Positions 36,378-49,510 of a DNA stretch of 64,000 nucleotides are shown here, in pieces (positions within the stretch are counted from its first letter, which is position 1; every line of letters starts with the position of its first letter). The position numbers and the translations under genes are program-made. The notes under the pieces were generated by a model that saw nothing but the letters and a program-made list of their open reading frames with translations, was not told where the DNA came from and searched no databases. Origin of the DNA: Taeniopygia guttata (lineage: Eukaryota; Chordata; Aves; Passeriformes; Estrildidae); NCBI RefSeq assembly GCF_048771995.1, contig NC_133024.1, positions 60,036,501-60,100,500 of the forward strand, given 5' to 3'.

Positions 36378-39300
36378 CCGGGCGGGGGCGGCCGGGGAGC
36401 GGCGAAGGCGGGTTTGTTGAATCGCCCGGGACCCCCTCCCCGCCCCCTCAGGCGCGTCAGTGCCCCCCAACCTCCCTGTGAGGCGAACACCCACTCCCCA
36501 CCCTTTCGTTCGCCTTCCTCTGGGGCCCGTCCCTGCACGGAAGCCGAGCCCACCCCCATGTCTCCGTGGATCCTGTGCTTTCTTTATTCCGCCCGCCTTG
36601 GTGTATGAGGTAGGTGTTTGCTTCCATATGGCTGGATCTGTGCACGCTCCCTCCATCCCCCCGCTCGGCGCTCGGTGAGACAGAGCTGCCTCTCCCGTGG
36701 CACACCGGGGGAACGTGCGGGGAATTCTTGCTCGCACCTGTCCGCTTCTCTTTCTGGGGAATGTGCGTCTCTGTGCCACCCTTCCCTGACTGCTGAGGTT
36801 TGCGGTGGCAGCCAGCCCACCTTTGATTCAGCCGCGGGAGGAATGCACATGGTGTTAGGGTGGTACCTGCTGGTTCCGTCCTGCTGCTCGTGGGCGAGCC
36901 CACCTGGCATGGAGGGGATGCAAGTTCGTATGTAACCACATTGAGATACTCATGTGCCTCTGAACATGTCACCTGTTTGCATGCCATAATGGGAGGCATG
37001 TCCATAGGAAGACTGTTGTGCAGGTGCCCCAGGGAGCATGCTGCCTTTCACAAATGCCACTCGTTCTGCACTGGGGTTGGCATGCCCCCTTAGTGTCCTC
37101 ACAGCCATGTAGCCACAAGTGCCAGCTCTATGCAATGCTATCTTCCAGAGCAAATGTAGAGAGAAATCCCTGTCTTCACAGGCACTGTACGTACTCTACA
37201 GTGGGGACACTATCATTACATAAATCTGCAGAGGGGAAGGGCCTCTGCAGGCAGGAGTGGTGAGGGGACATATATTCAGTCTGTGTTAACTTGCTCTCGC
37301 CCTTTTCTTCCAGCATAAAAAAAGGGCACAGTTATTTGTCACCCAGTGAGGCAGACCCACGTCAAAGGGTCATGTGAGTTTTCCTGCTCCTGTTTATTCC
37401 AGGTGATGGAACCTAATCCCTTCTTTACATGGTGTCACTAGGTAAAAGGGTGCAAACCCTCATTAGAAGGGTGTATTAGTGTATTGCTAAGGTCTTCAGT
37501 ACACGGCCTCTGCTGCCCTTGTGTCCCCATTTGCCTGCTGGAGATAGTTGTGTTGTGGCAGCCGAGCAGGAGACGTGTAGTCACTTGTTTTTGTCCCACA
37601 AAACAGCAGGTGCTATACCTTCATGCAGACATGTGATAACATGAATCTAAATTCTCAGCTACTCCTGCACATGAGGGCACTTTTGCCTTCCTGTATATGG
37701 AGACACATGTGCTGCTTATTGTGTCTGTCCCCGAGTTAGTGCCTCAGATGTGTGGTAGCAGTCATGTGTTATTGTTGTTTAACTTTGTTACTTGATGGCT
37801 GTTGTGAGTGGATTTCACTTTGGTCTGTGTGAGCACCTGTATCATCATATCAATAAAAAAAAAAGTGAAGGAAGCTTGATGAATGAAACTACCATGAATT
37901 GATGGCATGAATTACCATACTAACCATTAGTTGACTCAGTAGCAGATGTGAAAGAGATAGGCACAGTAGGGGAACTCTGTATGGCTAGAAGAATGACTTT
38001 CAGCCTGTCGCCCCCACAAGGCATTTTTTATCTCATTTCTTTTTCAAAGTTGAGTTCTAGCATACATACTGCAATACAAGATAAATAGTTTGGAAATCCA
38101 GAAACTGAGCTTGTTTAATATTGAACCAAACAGTTGGAAAACCAAATTGTATACTGAGTGGGTTGTATACTGGGAAGAAAATTGTTTGATTGGTAGTGAT
38201 TGGATGTTAGTATTTGTGCGTTGTGTAAGTGCTGTACAGGCACGAGCTGTGTGTAGTATGTAGAGGTAGCGCCTGCTTCTTGCTTCAAGCACCTTGCTTG
38301 TTCTGCTGATTTTTCTATGAATAAAGTAGTCTGTGTCTTCAAGTATTGTGCTTTTGTCAGAGTTTACATGGAAAACATTCAATATGAAATTGAATGTAGA
38401 ATTGTGTTTTCATCCTCTTTTTGTTTGGTATAAACAGCAGTGTAGATCAACCCGCGTCTTAATCTTGTGAAAACAGCAGCCCTTTTTTCATTGTCCCTTT
38501 TTAGAAGAACACTGTGTTAATCTATAGTTGCTTTAAGGTTTTGTTTGTAACAGCTTGTTGTAACTGTTTAATGGGAACTGCCTTGAAAGTTGTGTGTTGA
38601 TATATTTCCAAAAAATCCATGTTTTTTTTTCATTTGTTACATTACATAACAAATATATAAACAGAAGAGATGCTTGGCTTAAGGCCAGATTTCTGAAACT
38701 CTTGGAGCAAACTCTTGATGGGAATTTCTCTCCTGCTTCCTCTCCATAAATGTGCATAGTGGAAAACTTTCTCGTACTACTTGGAGTAGATCCTTGAAAT
38801 GAGTGATTTATAGTTTTGGATCTGATGTGCTGACATGTCTCTGAAGTCCTGAAACATTTGTTTTTGGGGTAGGGGTAGCCTGTCACTCTTTTTTGGAGGG
38901 GAGGGGGGGATTGCCAGTCTCTGAAAAATGAGGATACTCCTTGATGCAGATGATATTAGTAAGGCGAGTTAAGTTTAGAGCTCTGAGGAGCAGGGAATTT
39001 CCAGAAAACTGAAACCATGTCTGCACTTGACAATGTTTTAGTACTGCAGACTGAAAATATTTTTTGATTCAGAAAGTGATCATCTACAGCTGCTTTCAAA
39101 TACAATATTATCAAGCTTGTTTTCTAGAACGGTTCCAAGTGCTTTTTGTAGGTCTGAGGAAGAAGTAAGTGATCAACTTTAAGTTCTCTGTTCATGCATT
39201 TATTTTTTTCCTGAAGTTAGAAGTCTGATTTTATATAGCAATTGATGCATTTATGAAAGGGTCGTGGCTTGTTGTAACAGCTGGGATGGGATAGTTTGAT

Positions 39301-40398
39301 TTTTCTAGTTCTCACTGCAGTTACATTCTGTAATAACTACAGAGGCTGAACTGTACTTGTCACTTTCTATTCCTGCAGCTTCTGATTATGCTTTTTCTTC
39401 TGTGACTTTTCTTTACATTAAATCCATCATGGTTATGGAAATGTGATAGAAGACTTCTTCCTCAGTCTTTGAGGGCTCTGCTCAAGTGCTGAGTGATCTG
39501 GTCAGGTCTCTCTGCACACAGAATGGAGTTTTCATGGTGTTCACTCCTGTTAGAAGAAAATAAAACCTCTATGTAAAGTGTGCTGAGTTTAGTCAGATGT
39601 TTTAAACCACATCAGTGTGGATGCAATGCAAAAACAATTTCAAAAATAATAAATGCTATTCTTATCACTTTTATTACAGGCTGGGTTATGCAGAAGGCAG
39701 TGGCACAGTAATCACATAGTTCTTAAGTAATAACATGCAATTATATTCCTCCAAACCACTGGGAATGCTGGAAGCATGTTACTTTATAAAAGAGCAAGCA
39801 AAGGCCCGGAAGATGTAACCATGGCTGGCTACTGTATTACTTCAGCCTATTTCTGTGGGCTTTGATTGTATTTCTGAAGACAGATCCTCTGAACCTTTTC
39901 TGGTGAATACCTGCTTCATCCATTTCTGTTGGGTGAGTTAGGCACCTGAGGAGGGATTACTTGCTGCTGCTGGTAGTGACCTGGCAGAGAAGAAAATTTT
40001 TTAAAGTACATGCTAGATTATTAGAAAATAATTACAAATTGAAGTATTTTATTGCTACATTGGACAGTATGAAATTTTGGAAGGAATGTGTATTTTTTTT
40101 TTGTGCAAGAAAATGCTCTCTTGATAAAAGAGCACCTACCTGCTGTTTTTTAAAAGTGTTTCTGAGTGGGCTATACTTGTTGGACAATGCTGTGTTGAAG
40201 ACACCTTTGCCTGGCATCTTTGAAATAGTTGTTTTGACTGTATAACTATGGATTTGCTTTCAAGATGGTTGAAAAATCATAGTATCACTGTGAACATTGA
40301 TGCTGGTTTGGGTGAAATATGTTCCTTTCATTCCTCTTTGCTGATACCAACACTAGTGTTTCTTGTTTCCCTCCTTTTTAAAAAAATTAAATATGATG

Positions 40399-40514
40399 TG
40401 CATGGGGCTCAGAGCAACCATATCTAGTCAAAGATGTTTCTGCTCCATGTAGGGAAGTTGAACTAGATGACATTTAAAGGTTCAATCCAGCCTAGACCAT
40501 TCTATGATTCTGTG
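40399..40514 (+). mobile_element. CR1 LINE 3' end
   Basis: The segment ends ACCATTCTATGATTCTGTG, the CR1 terminal ATTCTATG-type repeat. It contains GTTGAACTAGATGACATTTAAAG and AATCCAGCCTAGACC in the order of the conserved CR1 3' end. It is 5'-truncated to about 116 bp and lies on the same strand as LRCH1. Confidence 0.88.
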
Positions 40515-42208
40515 TACATTAGAATGTTGTAATTTATTCTTACTTATTTTCTCCACCTGCTTTATTAATGTAATTTTTCCTTCATGTCTGAGAATTCTCC
40601 TAATTTCAGCAGTAGATGTGCAGTTGGTTCCACCTGTTCTAAGTGCAGGTTGTACTGGGCAGGATTTCAGACATCCAGACTGGTTTGTTTGTGCTACTGT
40701 ACACTTCCAAGTATCAAATATGACCACTATATGGACTCTTGTTTAGAATTTGATTGTTATTTGGCCAGTAGAGAAAAAGATATTTGATATGTCCCTCTCC
40801 TTTTAAGAGTTCTCTCTGGTAATTACTTTGAATAATTCATAATTTTTATTTCATATTTTGATTAAATTGCGGGGTTATTTTTGGATAAGGCTGAGAGCCT
40901 CCCATCTTGGTAATTTAATTCAAAATCACGTCAATAAATAATGTCTTTATAAGGCTAAAAAAAATAATAAAACTGTTTCTTTTTCATTTCAAAAGTTAGT
41001 CCATTCCTACAGCCTTTCTGTGTTTATTTGAAGATTTCTAACCTTACTTACTGTTTCTGTACACAAATAATATCTTAAGTATATTAGTACAGGGAGAAAG
41101 AATAAATATGTTTGCTTATTATCACCAATGAGTTGAATATTACCCTGCAGCCAAAATTTAGGGGATGTAATTCTTATGGCTAAAAAAATCAAGAAATACC
41201 AATTTTATATTCATTATTATGTATCCAGCAGTATATGTAACATTATTATGTATTTAACAGTTTCTGTACCATTTAAACCCTCTTGGCCCTTTTATTCTTC
41301 CTGGAACCAGACTATATCCTTGCTTGTGGATCTTATAAACGTTAAGGCTATTGAGTTCTATTGAAAACAGTCTATTAGTTCTCTTGCTGTAGAGTCTAGT
41401 CAGTGGTGCTTTTGAAAGTTACCTCTTTTGTCTTGAGATTTATGCTCCCATAGCTGAAATGTAGCCAGTGTCTTTGCAGGTGCTGTTAGACACTCCTCAG
41501 TACAAAATAAAGTGAATTAGCTCAGACTGATTTTGTTGCATTGAACAAATTATGAGTACCCGATTGCCTGGTTACTGTTTCAGAACGTGGCTTGAGCAGA
41601 TTACTGGCTTTCTGCTGCTGACTGTGTGTGTCTTGCCCTTGTATTTGATTGTTTGTATTTTCTTTTTTGTAGAGAGGTTTTAAAATTAATGTACTGGCTA
41701 AGAGGTAGGAGAGATGCCAGCTTAAAAACACTTGGATGGGAGGAGGGGTGAAACCCCTCAATTTGAGCAGGAATAGGCTCTGCTGTGGATTGAACCTTTA
41801 CCCCCAAAGTGAACTTCTCCATTAGGGTGGCAGTTTTTTTAAATAGCTCTGCCTAGTATTGCTATGTTTGGACATGCTGTGCATATGAATTAATAAAAAC
41901 TGAAGGCTTTTGTAGAAATATTGTTGTTTTGTGCATCCTTGGCCAATCTGCTTGGAAAAGACTGACTCAGAGCTCCAGAAGTGCTGTTATGAAAGTCAAG
42001 GTGCTACAGGTTCCTTTGCAAATGCTTTTGGACAAGCAGTTTTGCAGGTCCATTCACCTGTGATCACTGGTGGGAGGTAGAAGCCAAATATCCCTCCATT
42101 GTTTGTGAGCCTTCTTTTAGTCCTTCCCTGGTCTGTTTCTATTGTTTCTTCAGCAAAAAAGGCATCTTAGTTTAGACATCTCTCAAACAGGAGAGACTGT
42201 ATGAATCT

Positions 42209-42276
42209 TAACACTATACAGAGAGTTTTGAAACACTATACAGAGAGTTTTAACACTATACAGAGAGTTTTGAAAA
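42209..42276 (+). repeat. three-copy tandem repeat, 20-24-bp unit
   Basis: ACACTATACAGAGAGTTTT occurs three times, at 42211, 42233 and 42253. The spacers GAA, A and GAAA make the period 22 and then 20. Copies are identical in the 19-base core, suggesting a recent expansion. Confidence 0.9.
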
Positions 42277-45200
42277 CACTGAATACTTCTGTGAGGGGAA
42301 GAGGCTGGGGCAGAATCCACTATGACAAAGTAGAATGAGTATTTGCACCGTAGAGTTCTGGCTTGGAAGAGGAAGGGGGCAAATGCCAATGCAATATAGG
42401 TTTGAACAAGGAAATATTTGGTGATACTGTTAAAGGCAGAAATGTCGTAGAGAATGAAAACTTATGAACTATTGAAAAAAATATATGACGTCAAAGAAGG
42501 GGGATGTGTGTAATGGCTTGGGATAATTCTCTGAAATCTGTAAAACTAAGGAAAAATGCCAGTTATGTTCATAATGACTAGAATTGTGTGCATAGAGAAT
42601 CAGATAAACATGGAGAAAACTATTTGGCTGCAAGATACATGACATTTACAGACTTTATGCTACAAATAATAGTTTCATATTCGTACTATGAAATACTAAT
42701 TGTTGAATTTAAGTTTGGGAAGCTTAGCATCCATTTGTCTGTGTAAGGAAAACCCAATGATTCTGCTGCTTGCAGAGGTACAAGATCAACTGAGATGGAG
42801 AGACTGGTGTTTTGTGTTTCAGAATGACCATTCTAGGAAGGATGAGTAACTTCACTGGGCCATAGGGTGACTGCTCATCATTCTGCCTGCTGTGCTCTTG
42901 CTGACTGTTAGTAAACATTTGCTAGGTTTGTGAACATTCCCTAGCTGGTTAGATTGCTAATTCACAGTTTAAATCAATATGATTCAAATAATTGAAATGG
43001 CACTTCCCAAATCAGAGATATGTTAAACTTGTTTTGCTGAGACCAGAATGATGAAAAGTGTTCCCATTTATTGTCCTCTGATGTGTAAAACTGAAAGAGC
43101 CAGAAATGTTATCCCTGTGTTCAGTGAGTGGATCACTGTCAAAACTGGAAATGGGTGTTACATCTGACTTCTGACTGTTCTCTGCTGACCATGTTGTATT
43201 TTACACCCATCAGAGCAGTTCTTTGGAATACTACTGAGGGGTTAAGCTTCTGGAGGAATAATTCCTTTCTGCTAAATTTGTGCATAGATGTGTCTGTGTG
43301 GGAGGAGTTCATTTATGAAATTCTAACGCTTTCTCCCCAGTGTCTTTCTCTAAGGGTGTCTTGCTGGCCAGCTTTTTATTCTTTTTTTCCTTGTATGGTG
43401 CAGAACACCCTAATGCCTGTAAACCTCCTATTTAAAAATAGAAATAACATTAATAGTCTACAGCCTGGGACAGGAGGACAAAAGGAGAAATATTCTTAAA
43501 GGAAAAAACAAAAAGTCAAAAGTTGTGAGATGATGATCGTGGCAGAGCAAAGTGGGGGTTAGTTTTGCGCCTAATTTGGAGCCTGAGGAGGTTTACACTT
43601 GCTTTTGAAGCTGCATGAAGTGTTTCATGTTCAGCTGAGCTTGTGTAGATTTAGTTAAAAGCTAACTGATAAGTTCATGGTGATTATGTGAGGTAGTTCT
43701 TCTAGGAATGGATAGGGAAATTACTGGAAGTAGCTGGAAGTTTTAAATATCAGAATAGAATTCTTGGTCTTTATGAGAAGCAGAACAAGGACAAAATAGC
43801 TGAGCACCAACGTTAGCAGTGACCTGTGCTGCTGTATAGAGAAGGTTTTTATATTGATTTTCTGTAGATGTGTGATTTCATTCCTTGGTGCAAAGTTCAG
43901 TAGTTATAATGTTTCTATTTCCTTTCAGGACCGTGGTGCTTTAGAATATTAGATTAGTAGCAGGTTTAATTTCTATGTTTTGGATTTAACTGTACAAACT
44001 AGGTGTTTTCTACTGTTGTAGCCTGATAAATACTTCTTTCTGCTAGAAAGTGACATTGGCTGGAGCAGCTGGCATTAATATGTGTGTGAAGGATTTAAAG
44101 CAAATCATTTTTTGAATTAAGTAAAATTCAGCAAAGTACATCTTGGGAACATATTTAAACATAGCTTATTACTTGATTTCTTTATACTGTTAAGAATATT
44201 AAAATGCTATTATAATACTAGTTTATATTCTGAAGTAGTATATTTCAAAAGTAGCAAAGTGACTGCAAATGACACTTTCACTTCAATTTATCCTGTGTGA
44301 ACAGACATGAGGTTTTTTAGCATCTAAAGTCTGCATCTTTGGTTGTGCTATTTGCAGTGACACCTCTCCTTTGTAGCATTACATTAGACAGGCAAAAAGT
44401 AAAAATGAAAAATAAATAAGATGGGAAAACCCCACCATGTTCAAATGTGAAGAGAAAAGCATGAGTAAGTAGCTGGATCTTTTGTTTGGTGAACAGAAAG
44501 AAACAGGTTCATAAAATGTGTGTTCAAAGATAAATCACTGAAACTGATGGAGAAGTTTTGTGAAGTGGGATAGGAGAAGAAAATTGAATCAGAGGGTAAG
44601 CCAAGAAGAGACGTGGAGCAGAATACACCCTTGGGTGACCTTTACAGGGTAAGGCAAAATACCAAAAAAGCAACTGCAATAGTTTATGTACAGTAAGAAC
44701 CTTATGTCTGATTTTAAAAACAGTGAAATTGTTATCATGGTTAGCAAAGCTTTTATTATTAAAATGACTTTTTGTCCTATTTGAACTTTTAACTATTTAA
44801 AACGCTATTGAGAGTAGAAATAGGGATTATTGAATAGTAGACAGGTAGTACCTGTCTATTGCTGCTGTTACATTACTGTATTTTGAGAATAGTGAGGCTT
44901 CATTCAATTCAGTCTTTTTAAGGCAGGGCAAGCGTATCAACAGCAAAGCTGTGTGTCTGTTCAGTGGGGAAGGAGGAAGAATATAGTGTCATTCATATGT
45001 TACATAATTAAGAAATGCAGACCGTTATGAAGATTTCTGGAATGGGTGTCTGGTCAAAGCTGAAAGGAGCTTTCTCAGCAGCTGGGCCAGGACAAGGATG
45101 CCCTGGTTACTAAACACAGCTGTGATTGATCAAGGGGAACAGCTTAACCCAGGGTTTCCCATGCTCATTTTATGTTGTGTTGCTAGGGCTTCTTGTTTGC

Positions 45201-45859
45201 TTGTTTGGTTGTTTTTTCTTTTTTGAGTTCACCCCAGTTCAAGAGAACTGTCCTTTTGCCTTCCACTTTGCATAGTGTAGTTTCCCTGCTTGGTAAGTTT
45301 TGTCTGTGATCCCCTTTCCAAGGTTTGAATTCCAGTCTGGCTGAATGCCTACTCCTTACTTGTGTTCCACTTAGCAGCCGTTCAAATTGCCTGGTGTTAC
45401 TGACTTGATTTTTTTCTCACTCACACATGTCCTGTCACTTGCAAGGTTTGCTAGACATGGTATTTTATTTCCCCTTGTTTACTGGTGTGTTTGAAGGAAG
45501 ATGTATGAACAACATCCTTGTCCCATCCATCTGAAGTGTTTCCATACTTTGTCTTATTTTGAGACCCCTCAGTACTGTTCCTTCTAGTTTCTATACAGTG
45601 TCAATATGATGCTGTAGCTTCTTAGTCATAATGTGCAGAAATTAAGACTGATTTACTGAATTGTAGCCATGTTATAATGGGTGTTTCCATTCACTGTCTG
45701 AACTTTCAAATTTGATGGAAAACTATTATGCTAATTTGGCAATATGTAGTTTTATGGGATTTTTCTGAGGTTTTGTTTGAGGGCAACAAAAAAGACTGCA
45801 GAGCCTGAAATTGTTTTTCATTTTAAAAACTTGCCAAATTTCTACCCCATCTTCAGAAC

Positions 45860-45882
45860 TTTTTTTTTTTTTTTTTTTTTTT
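45860..45882 (+). repeat. T23 homopolymer
   Basis: Twenty-three uninterrupted T within the intron; no adjoining retroposon body was recognised. Confidence 0.9.
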
Positions 45883-46242
45883 AATGTGGTGTTTCAAATT
45901 CACCGTAAAAAGTGAAGGTAATCTGGCAGACTCACCGCAAAAAAATCTTTCATGCAAGTGGAGTGGATCTTATGATTTGAAAGAAAATATGAACTGATTT
46001 AAAATAACCAGTAACTTCAATTTGCTAACATTTTTCTAAGTTACTTTAGAGATAAGGCAGACACTGTCATGGTGTAGACTTTTGTATCATGGTATTGCTG
46101 CTATTACTGCTCTGCTGAAGTGTGCTGTGTGTTACTTTTACGTTCAGCCAACCAGTCAGCAATGTCTAAGGGTAGAGAAAGTACTCTTTTGAATTTCTTG
46201 TAATTTGAAAGCCTTTTATGTAATTATATTGATTGTTAATGT

Positions 46243-46294
46243 AATGACTTTAAGAGCTTAAAGTCTTTAAGTCATTAATATAATGACTTTAAGA
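46243..46294. repeat. AATGACTTTAAG direct and inverted copies
   Basis: AATGACTTTAAG at 46243-46254 recurs directly at about 46282-46293. Between them AAGTCTTTAAGTCATT is a near-inverse copy, so the segment can fold as a hairpin in more than one way. It is AT-rich and has no clear function. Confidence 0.7.
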
Positions 46295-46402
46295 TTTCTA
46301 CTTTTAGTTGTTCCTAGTATAAATCTTGCTCTATGTTTCCATTAAAAAATTACCATGCAGACTTTGCTCAGTGAGTTATTTCATTGTTCTGTAATGATGC
46401 AG

Positions 46403-46520
46403 ATTATCCCTGGTTGTATAGATTGGAAAAACTGAGAAGCAGGAATTTTGAATGGCTTAATCTAGATCTCAGAACAGATCAGAGACACAACTGTGGATGG
46501 AATCCAACTTTGGTTCTCTG
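46403..46520 (-). mobile_element. MIR SINE fragment (antisense)
   Basis: Read on the + strand, ATTATCCC, TAGATTGGAAAAACTGAG, a TGGCTTAA region and finally GGAATCCAACTTTGGTTCTCTG follow the order of the reverse complement of the MIR 3' half. Divergence is high, as expected for this old family. Confidence 0.65.
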
Positions 46521-46822
46521 GGATTTTTTTTTTTTTTTGTATTTTTTTAACTGCCAGTGTATGATATCTTGAAGAATGGATGTTGAGGCATTTGAATTAG
46601 TTTTGTTCTGGAAGATGTTGGGATAGCAGTAGAGACTTAAAGCTTCCATTAAGGTCTTAAGTCCTGGGAGTGGTTTTAAATGTATTAACACAATGCAGAA
46701 ACTCACTTTATAGTAGCTTCTGGCACAAACACACAACTTGCACACAATAGTCCTGAAAAGAATATCACTATAGATTTGCAATCAGTTAAGAATCAGGTAA
46801 TATGAAAGTAGTAACTATGTAC

Positions 46823-46847
46823 AAAAAAAAAAAAAAAAAAAAAAAAT
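46823..46847 (+). repeat. A25 homopolymer
   Basis: Twenty-five A in a row; no upstream polyadenylation signal or retroposon body was recognised. Confidence 0.9.
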
Positions 46848-47240
46848 CAGTATTTTGGCAAGAAGTGCTGTATTCCTTCTGCCAGTTTTCATATCTTTGT
46901 ACATTTGGCTTCCTAGAGAACTGAAAAGGTTATTTTTGGATTAGTGCCCTGGGCTAAAAATGGCTTCTGGAATGTCATAGCTGCGTTTGGTGTTGAGCAG
47001 TTCTGTGCAGTAGTAACAGAACTGCAGTAATTGGTAGTCTCACTGAAGCATTTTAGTTATGCACTTAAATGTTAAGCAGTGGGAGATGTGGCTCTGGGAT
47101 CCCTCCAGCATACCATTTATCAGAAAAATTTAAGCCATGTTTATCTATGAAGCATTGGTAGCCTGGAGAAAAATAAGCTTTCCTACAAGTACTTGTTAAA
47201 GGGAGTAACAGACAGTGTGAGGTTTAGCCTCTACAGGGAA

Positions 47241-47300
47241 AGGCTCTAAAATGAAGAAATAAGTCAGGGTATTGCTGTGGGAACAATGAAACTCAAGCAT
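47241..47300 (+). repeat. 60-bp dispersed repeat, copy 1
   Basis: AGGCTCTAAAATGAAGAAAT and the following 40 bases recur, without gaps, at 48039-48098 about 800 bases downstream. By hand alignment I count about 14 differences in 60. The similarity fades on both sides. It may be a local duplication or two copies of an old dispersed element. Confidence 0.7.
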
Positions 47301-47952
47301 TGCAGTTGAGACTGTACATGTAGGCAACAGAAGGAGTCTGTGAGGTTTCCTTGTGTTTCTATCCAGTGTTGCAGGGTTTACCTTTAAAAGGGAAAAATAT
47401 TCACCCCAACCCTAACACTGCCCTGCCCCAAGAAACAAATGTACCAGTTACTAGATGTGAATGTGTGCTTGTTATAAATATAAGTTTCTGAATGATTTCT
47501 AAATACTTTGGATGGAGTTTGAAATAGTCAGGGAATAGTGAACAGGCTAGTTAAATCTAAAAAATCTTATACCAATAAAAGGTCTGAAAACTTGCAAAAA
47601 AGGCTGGAAGTTGTTTCCCTCTATGTGCCTCGCAAATTTGTTAGCTTTTTCCCCAGTATTTTGTATTGGACTAAATAGAAGTAATGCATGGTGCTGCAAG
47701 AAAGTAAAAGTTTTCAGTAATAGAATTCATTTAAAAAGAAAACCCCTTTTTTTTTTTTTCTTGTGTGTGAAGTCAACATGGACAAATTCTGCATGACAGA
47801 GTTTTTTCTAGACACAGCTCATAAATATCCACAGAACACTTTTTAAAATCATCCAAGAAATCAGTATTGTTTTTTTTGTGCTCTAACTTTGCAGTGTAAG
47901 GCTTTGTTAACACAGTAATTTGGAAGTATGGCCAAAGTAAAGTGAGTTCTGA

Positions 47953-47978
47953 TCAAATTTGTGATCACACAAATTTGA
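47953..47978. repeat. perfect inverted repeat, 11-bp arms
   Basis: TCAAATTTGTG, then ATCA, then the exact reverse complement CACAAATTTGA. The middle GTGATCAC is itself palindromic. It could extrude as a hairpin or be a dimeric binding site; no factor is assigned. Confidence 0.85.
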
Positions 47979-48038
47979 GATGATCAGTCTAGTGCATGGC
48001 TTTTCAAAGACAGTTATCAGATTTTGTTATTGGTGCTG

Positions 48039-48098
48039 AGGCTCTAAAATGAAGAAATAAATCATGGTATTGGTATGGGGGTAGTAAAGCATGAGCAT
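48039..48098 (+). repeat. 60-bp dispersed repeat, copy 2
   Basis: Partner of the copy at 47241-47300, in the same orientation and of the same length. The first 22 bases are identical and the rest is more divergent. Confidence 0.7.
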
Positions 48099-49411
48099 CT
48101 CAGAGAGCTATCTCCAAAATTACAGTTTCTAAAATACAAATCCTCATTTTAAACAATTAATAAGAGAGTAATTCCAGATCAGTTTCTGTAGAATACCTCT
48201 GCTCAGTCTGCAGAAAGCTTGAATTTTCCTTACTGGACTAAGCAGAAACCTTGCCTGTTTTCCTAAATACAGGTGTCCCCGTAAAACAGAATATTTTGTT
48301 TTATGTTTTGGTGGCTATGTACTATATGCTGGTTACATTTCTTGCTTGTAGCCTCCAGCCAAATAGTTTTATAGAATGTTTGCTATTTTTCAAAGTTGTT
48401 TTTGTTAAGGTACTTATTGAAGATAAATCACATTCTTGATTAACAGTACTTGAAGGGATTAGTCGGTGTATAAGAATTTTTCTTCTTTTTCTTTTAACAA
48501 AACCATCTTTTTTTTTCAATGTTCTCATCATAGAAATAATTCTTGCAGTCAGGAGGTATTCTTCTGCTTGTAATCGATTCAGCTTGAAAAAAAGATACTG
48601 CTTTTGCTCAGTCTTAATGCATTTGCATTATGTCATTGTGTGTGTTAAATATATAGAGTGTATTATATATATAAAAATATTTCACCAGCTCCACTTCATG
48701 CATGTTAGAGTTCTGCTTTTTCATATCTTTCTAAACTCTTCCTTGGTGCATGAAGTAGTGATAGCATGAGGATAACCCAGTGAATATATGTGAAAAAACA
48801 GAACATAAAGAGAAATATATTACTTCATTGGTAATTATTATGGTTAAGTTATTAAATTAAGGTTGTGTGAACATAACAACTTTGTTTTTAAAGCGGAAGA
48901 GTGTAAATAAATAATTGGGAAGCAGTCTTGCACAAATAAAACTGGTAGAGGGTAGTAAGCTACCAGGGATTTTTGATTTAGATTAATTTCTCTAATACTC
49001 AAGAGTATTTAGTCAGTCCTATTGTTCTTTACCAGTTGTCTCACCTTATATTGTGCTGCTGTTTACATCCTGGTGCTAGTGGACTATCTGTGCTCAAACA
49101 TTTTTAAGTAATCGATTTGTCGTAATAAAAGAGACTTTTATGTTGATACAGTTTGTCCCTCTGCCTAATGCTGGCCCTCAATTTCCCTGGCTGAGTCTGT
49201 GTATCTAGATCAGAAATTTATGGCTCATGTGTACTGTCTCAATTTTAAAGTATGCCAGTGATAATAGTATGATTGATTATCTATTTCCTTTGGAAACAAA
49301 TAAGAGATTACACAGCAGTTTTATATTTTAGCTTCAACTTCTGGTCATTTATTTTTTTTTTTCGTAACTAGATCAGCTAATCCACTGTAGCAGGAATTTA
49401 CTCTTCTACAG

Positions 49412-49510
49412 TTTGTATTTAATAAACTTTTGTTTATTAAATACTTTTAATAAAGTATTATTTTATTTAATACAAATAATTTAAAGTATTATTTGTATTT
49501 AATAAACTTA
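49412..49510. repeat. AT-rich nested palindrome cluster
   Basis: GTATTTAATAAAC (49415-49427) is followed, after TTTT, by its exact inverse (49432-49444). An overlapping palindrome AATACTTT-TAAT-AAAGTATT occupies 49440-49459, and a direct copy of the first 13-mer returns at 49495-49507. AAATAAT and ATTATTT arms between them add a further imperfect pairing. The cluster could form hairpins or a cruciform. Confidence 0.9.

Larger units (their letters stand above)
35400..36740 (+). promoter_or_regulatory. LRCH1: CpG island and LRCH1 promoter/5' UTR
   Basis: CpG density and GC rise abruptly at about 35.4 kb, peak between 35.6 and 36.4 kb, and fade by about 36.74 kb, against AT-rich DNA on both sides. 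The island covers the translation start of LRCH1. No TATA box is apparent, as is usual for CpG-island promoters with dispersed starts. GC boxes and an NRF1-like site lie 160-180 bases upstream of the ATG. The exact transcription start cannot be read from the sequence. A second, divergent transcript could also start here. Confidence 0.85.

Noticed and set aside
35641..36559. Minus-strand open frames of 239 and 215 codons across the CpG island
   Set aside because: They are antisense to LRCH1 exon 1 and composed of Pro/Ala/Arg/Ser-rich sequence. GC-rich islands lack stop codons in all frames, and no family resemblance is visible.
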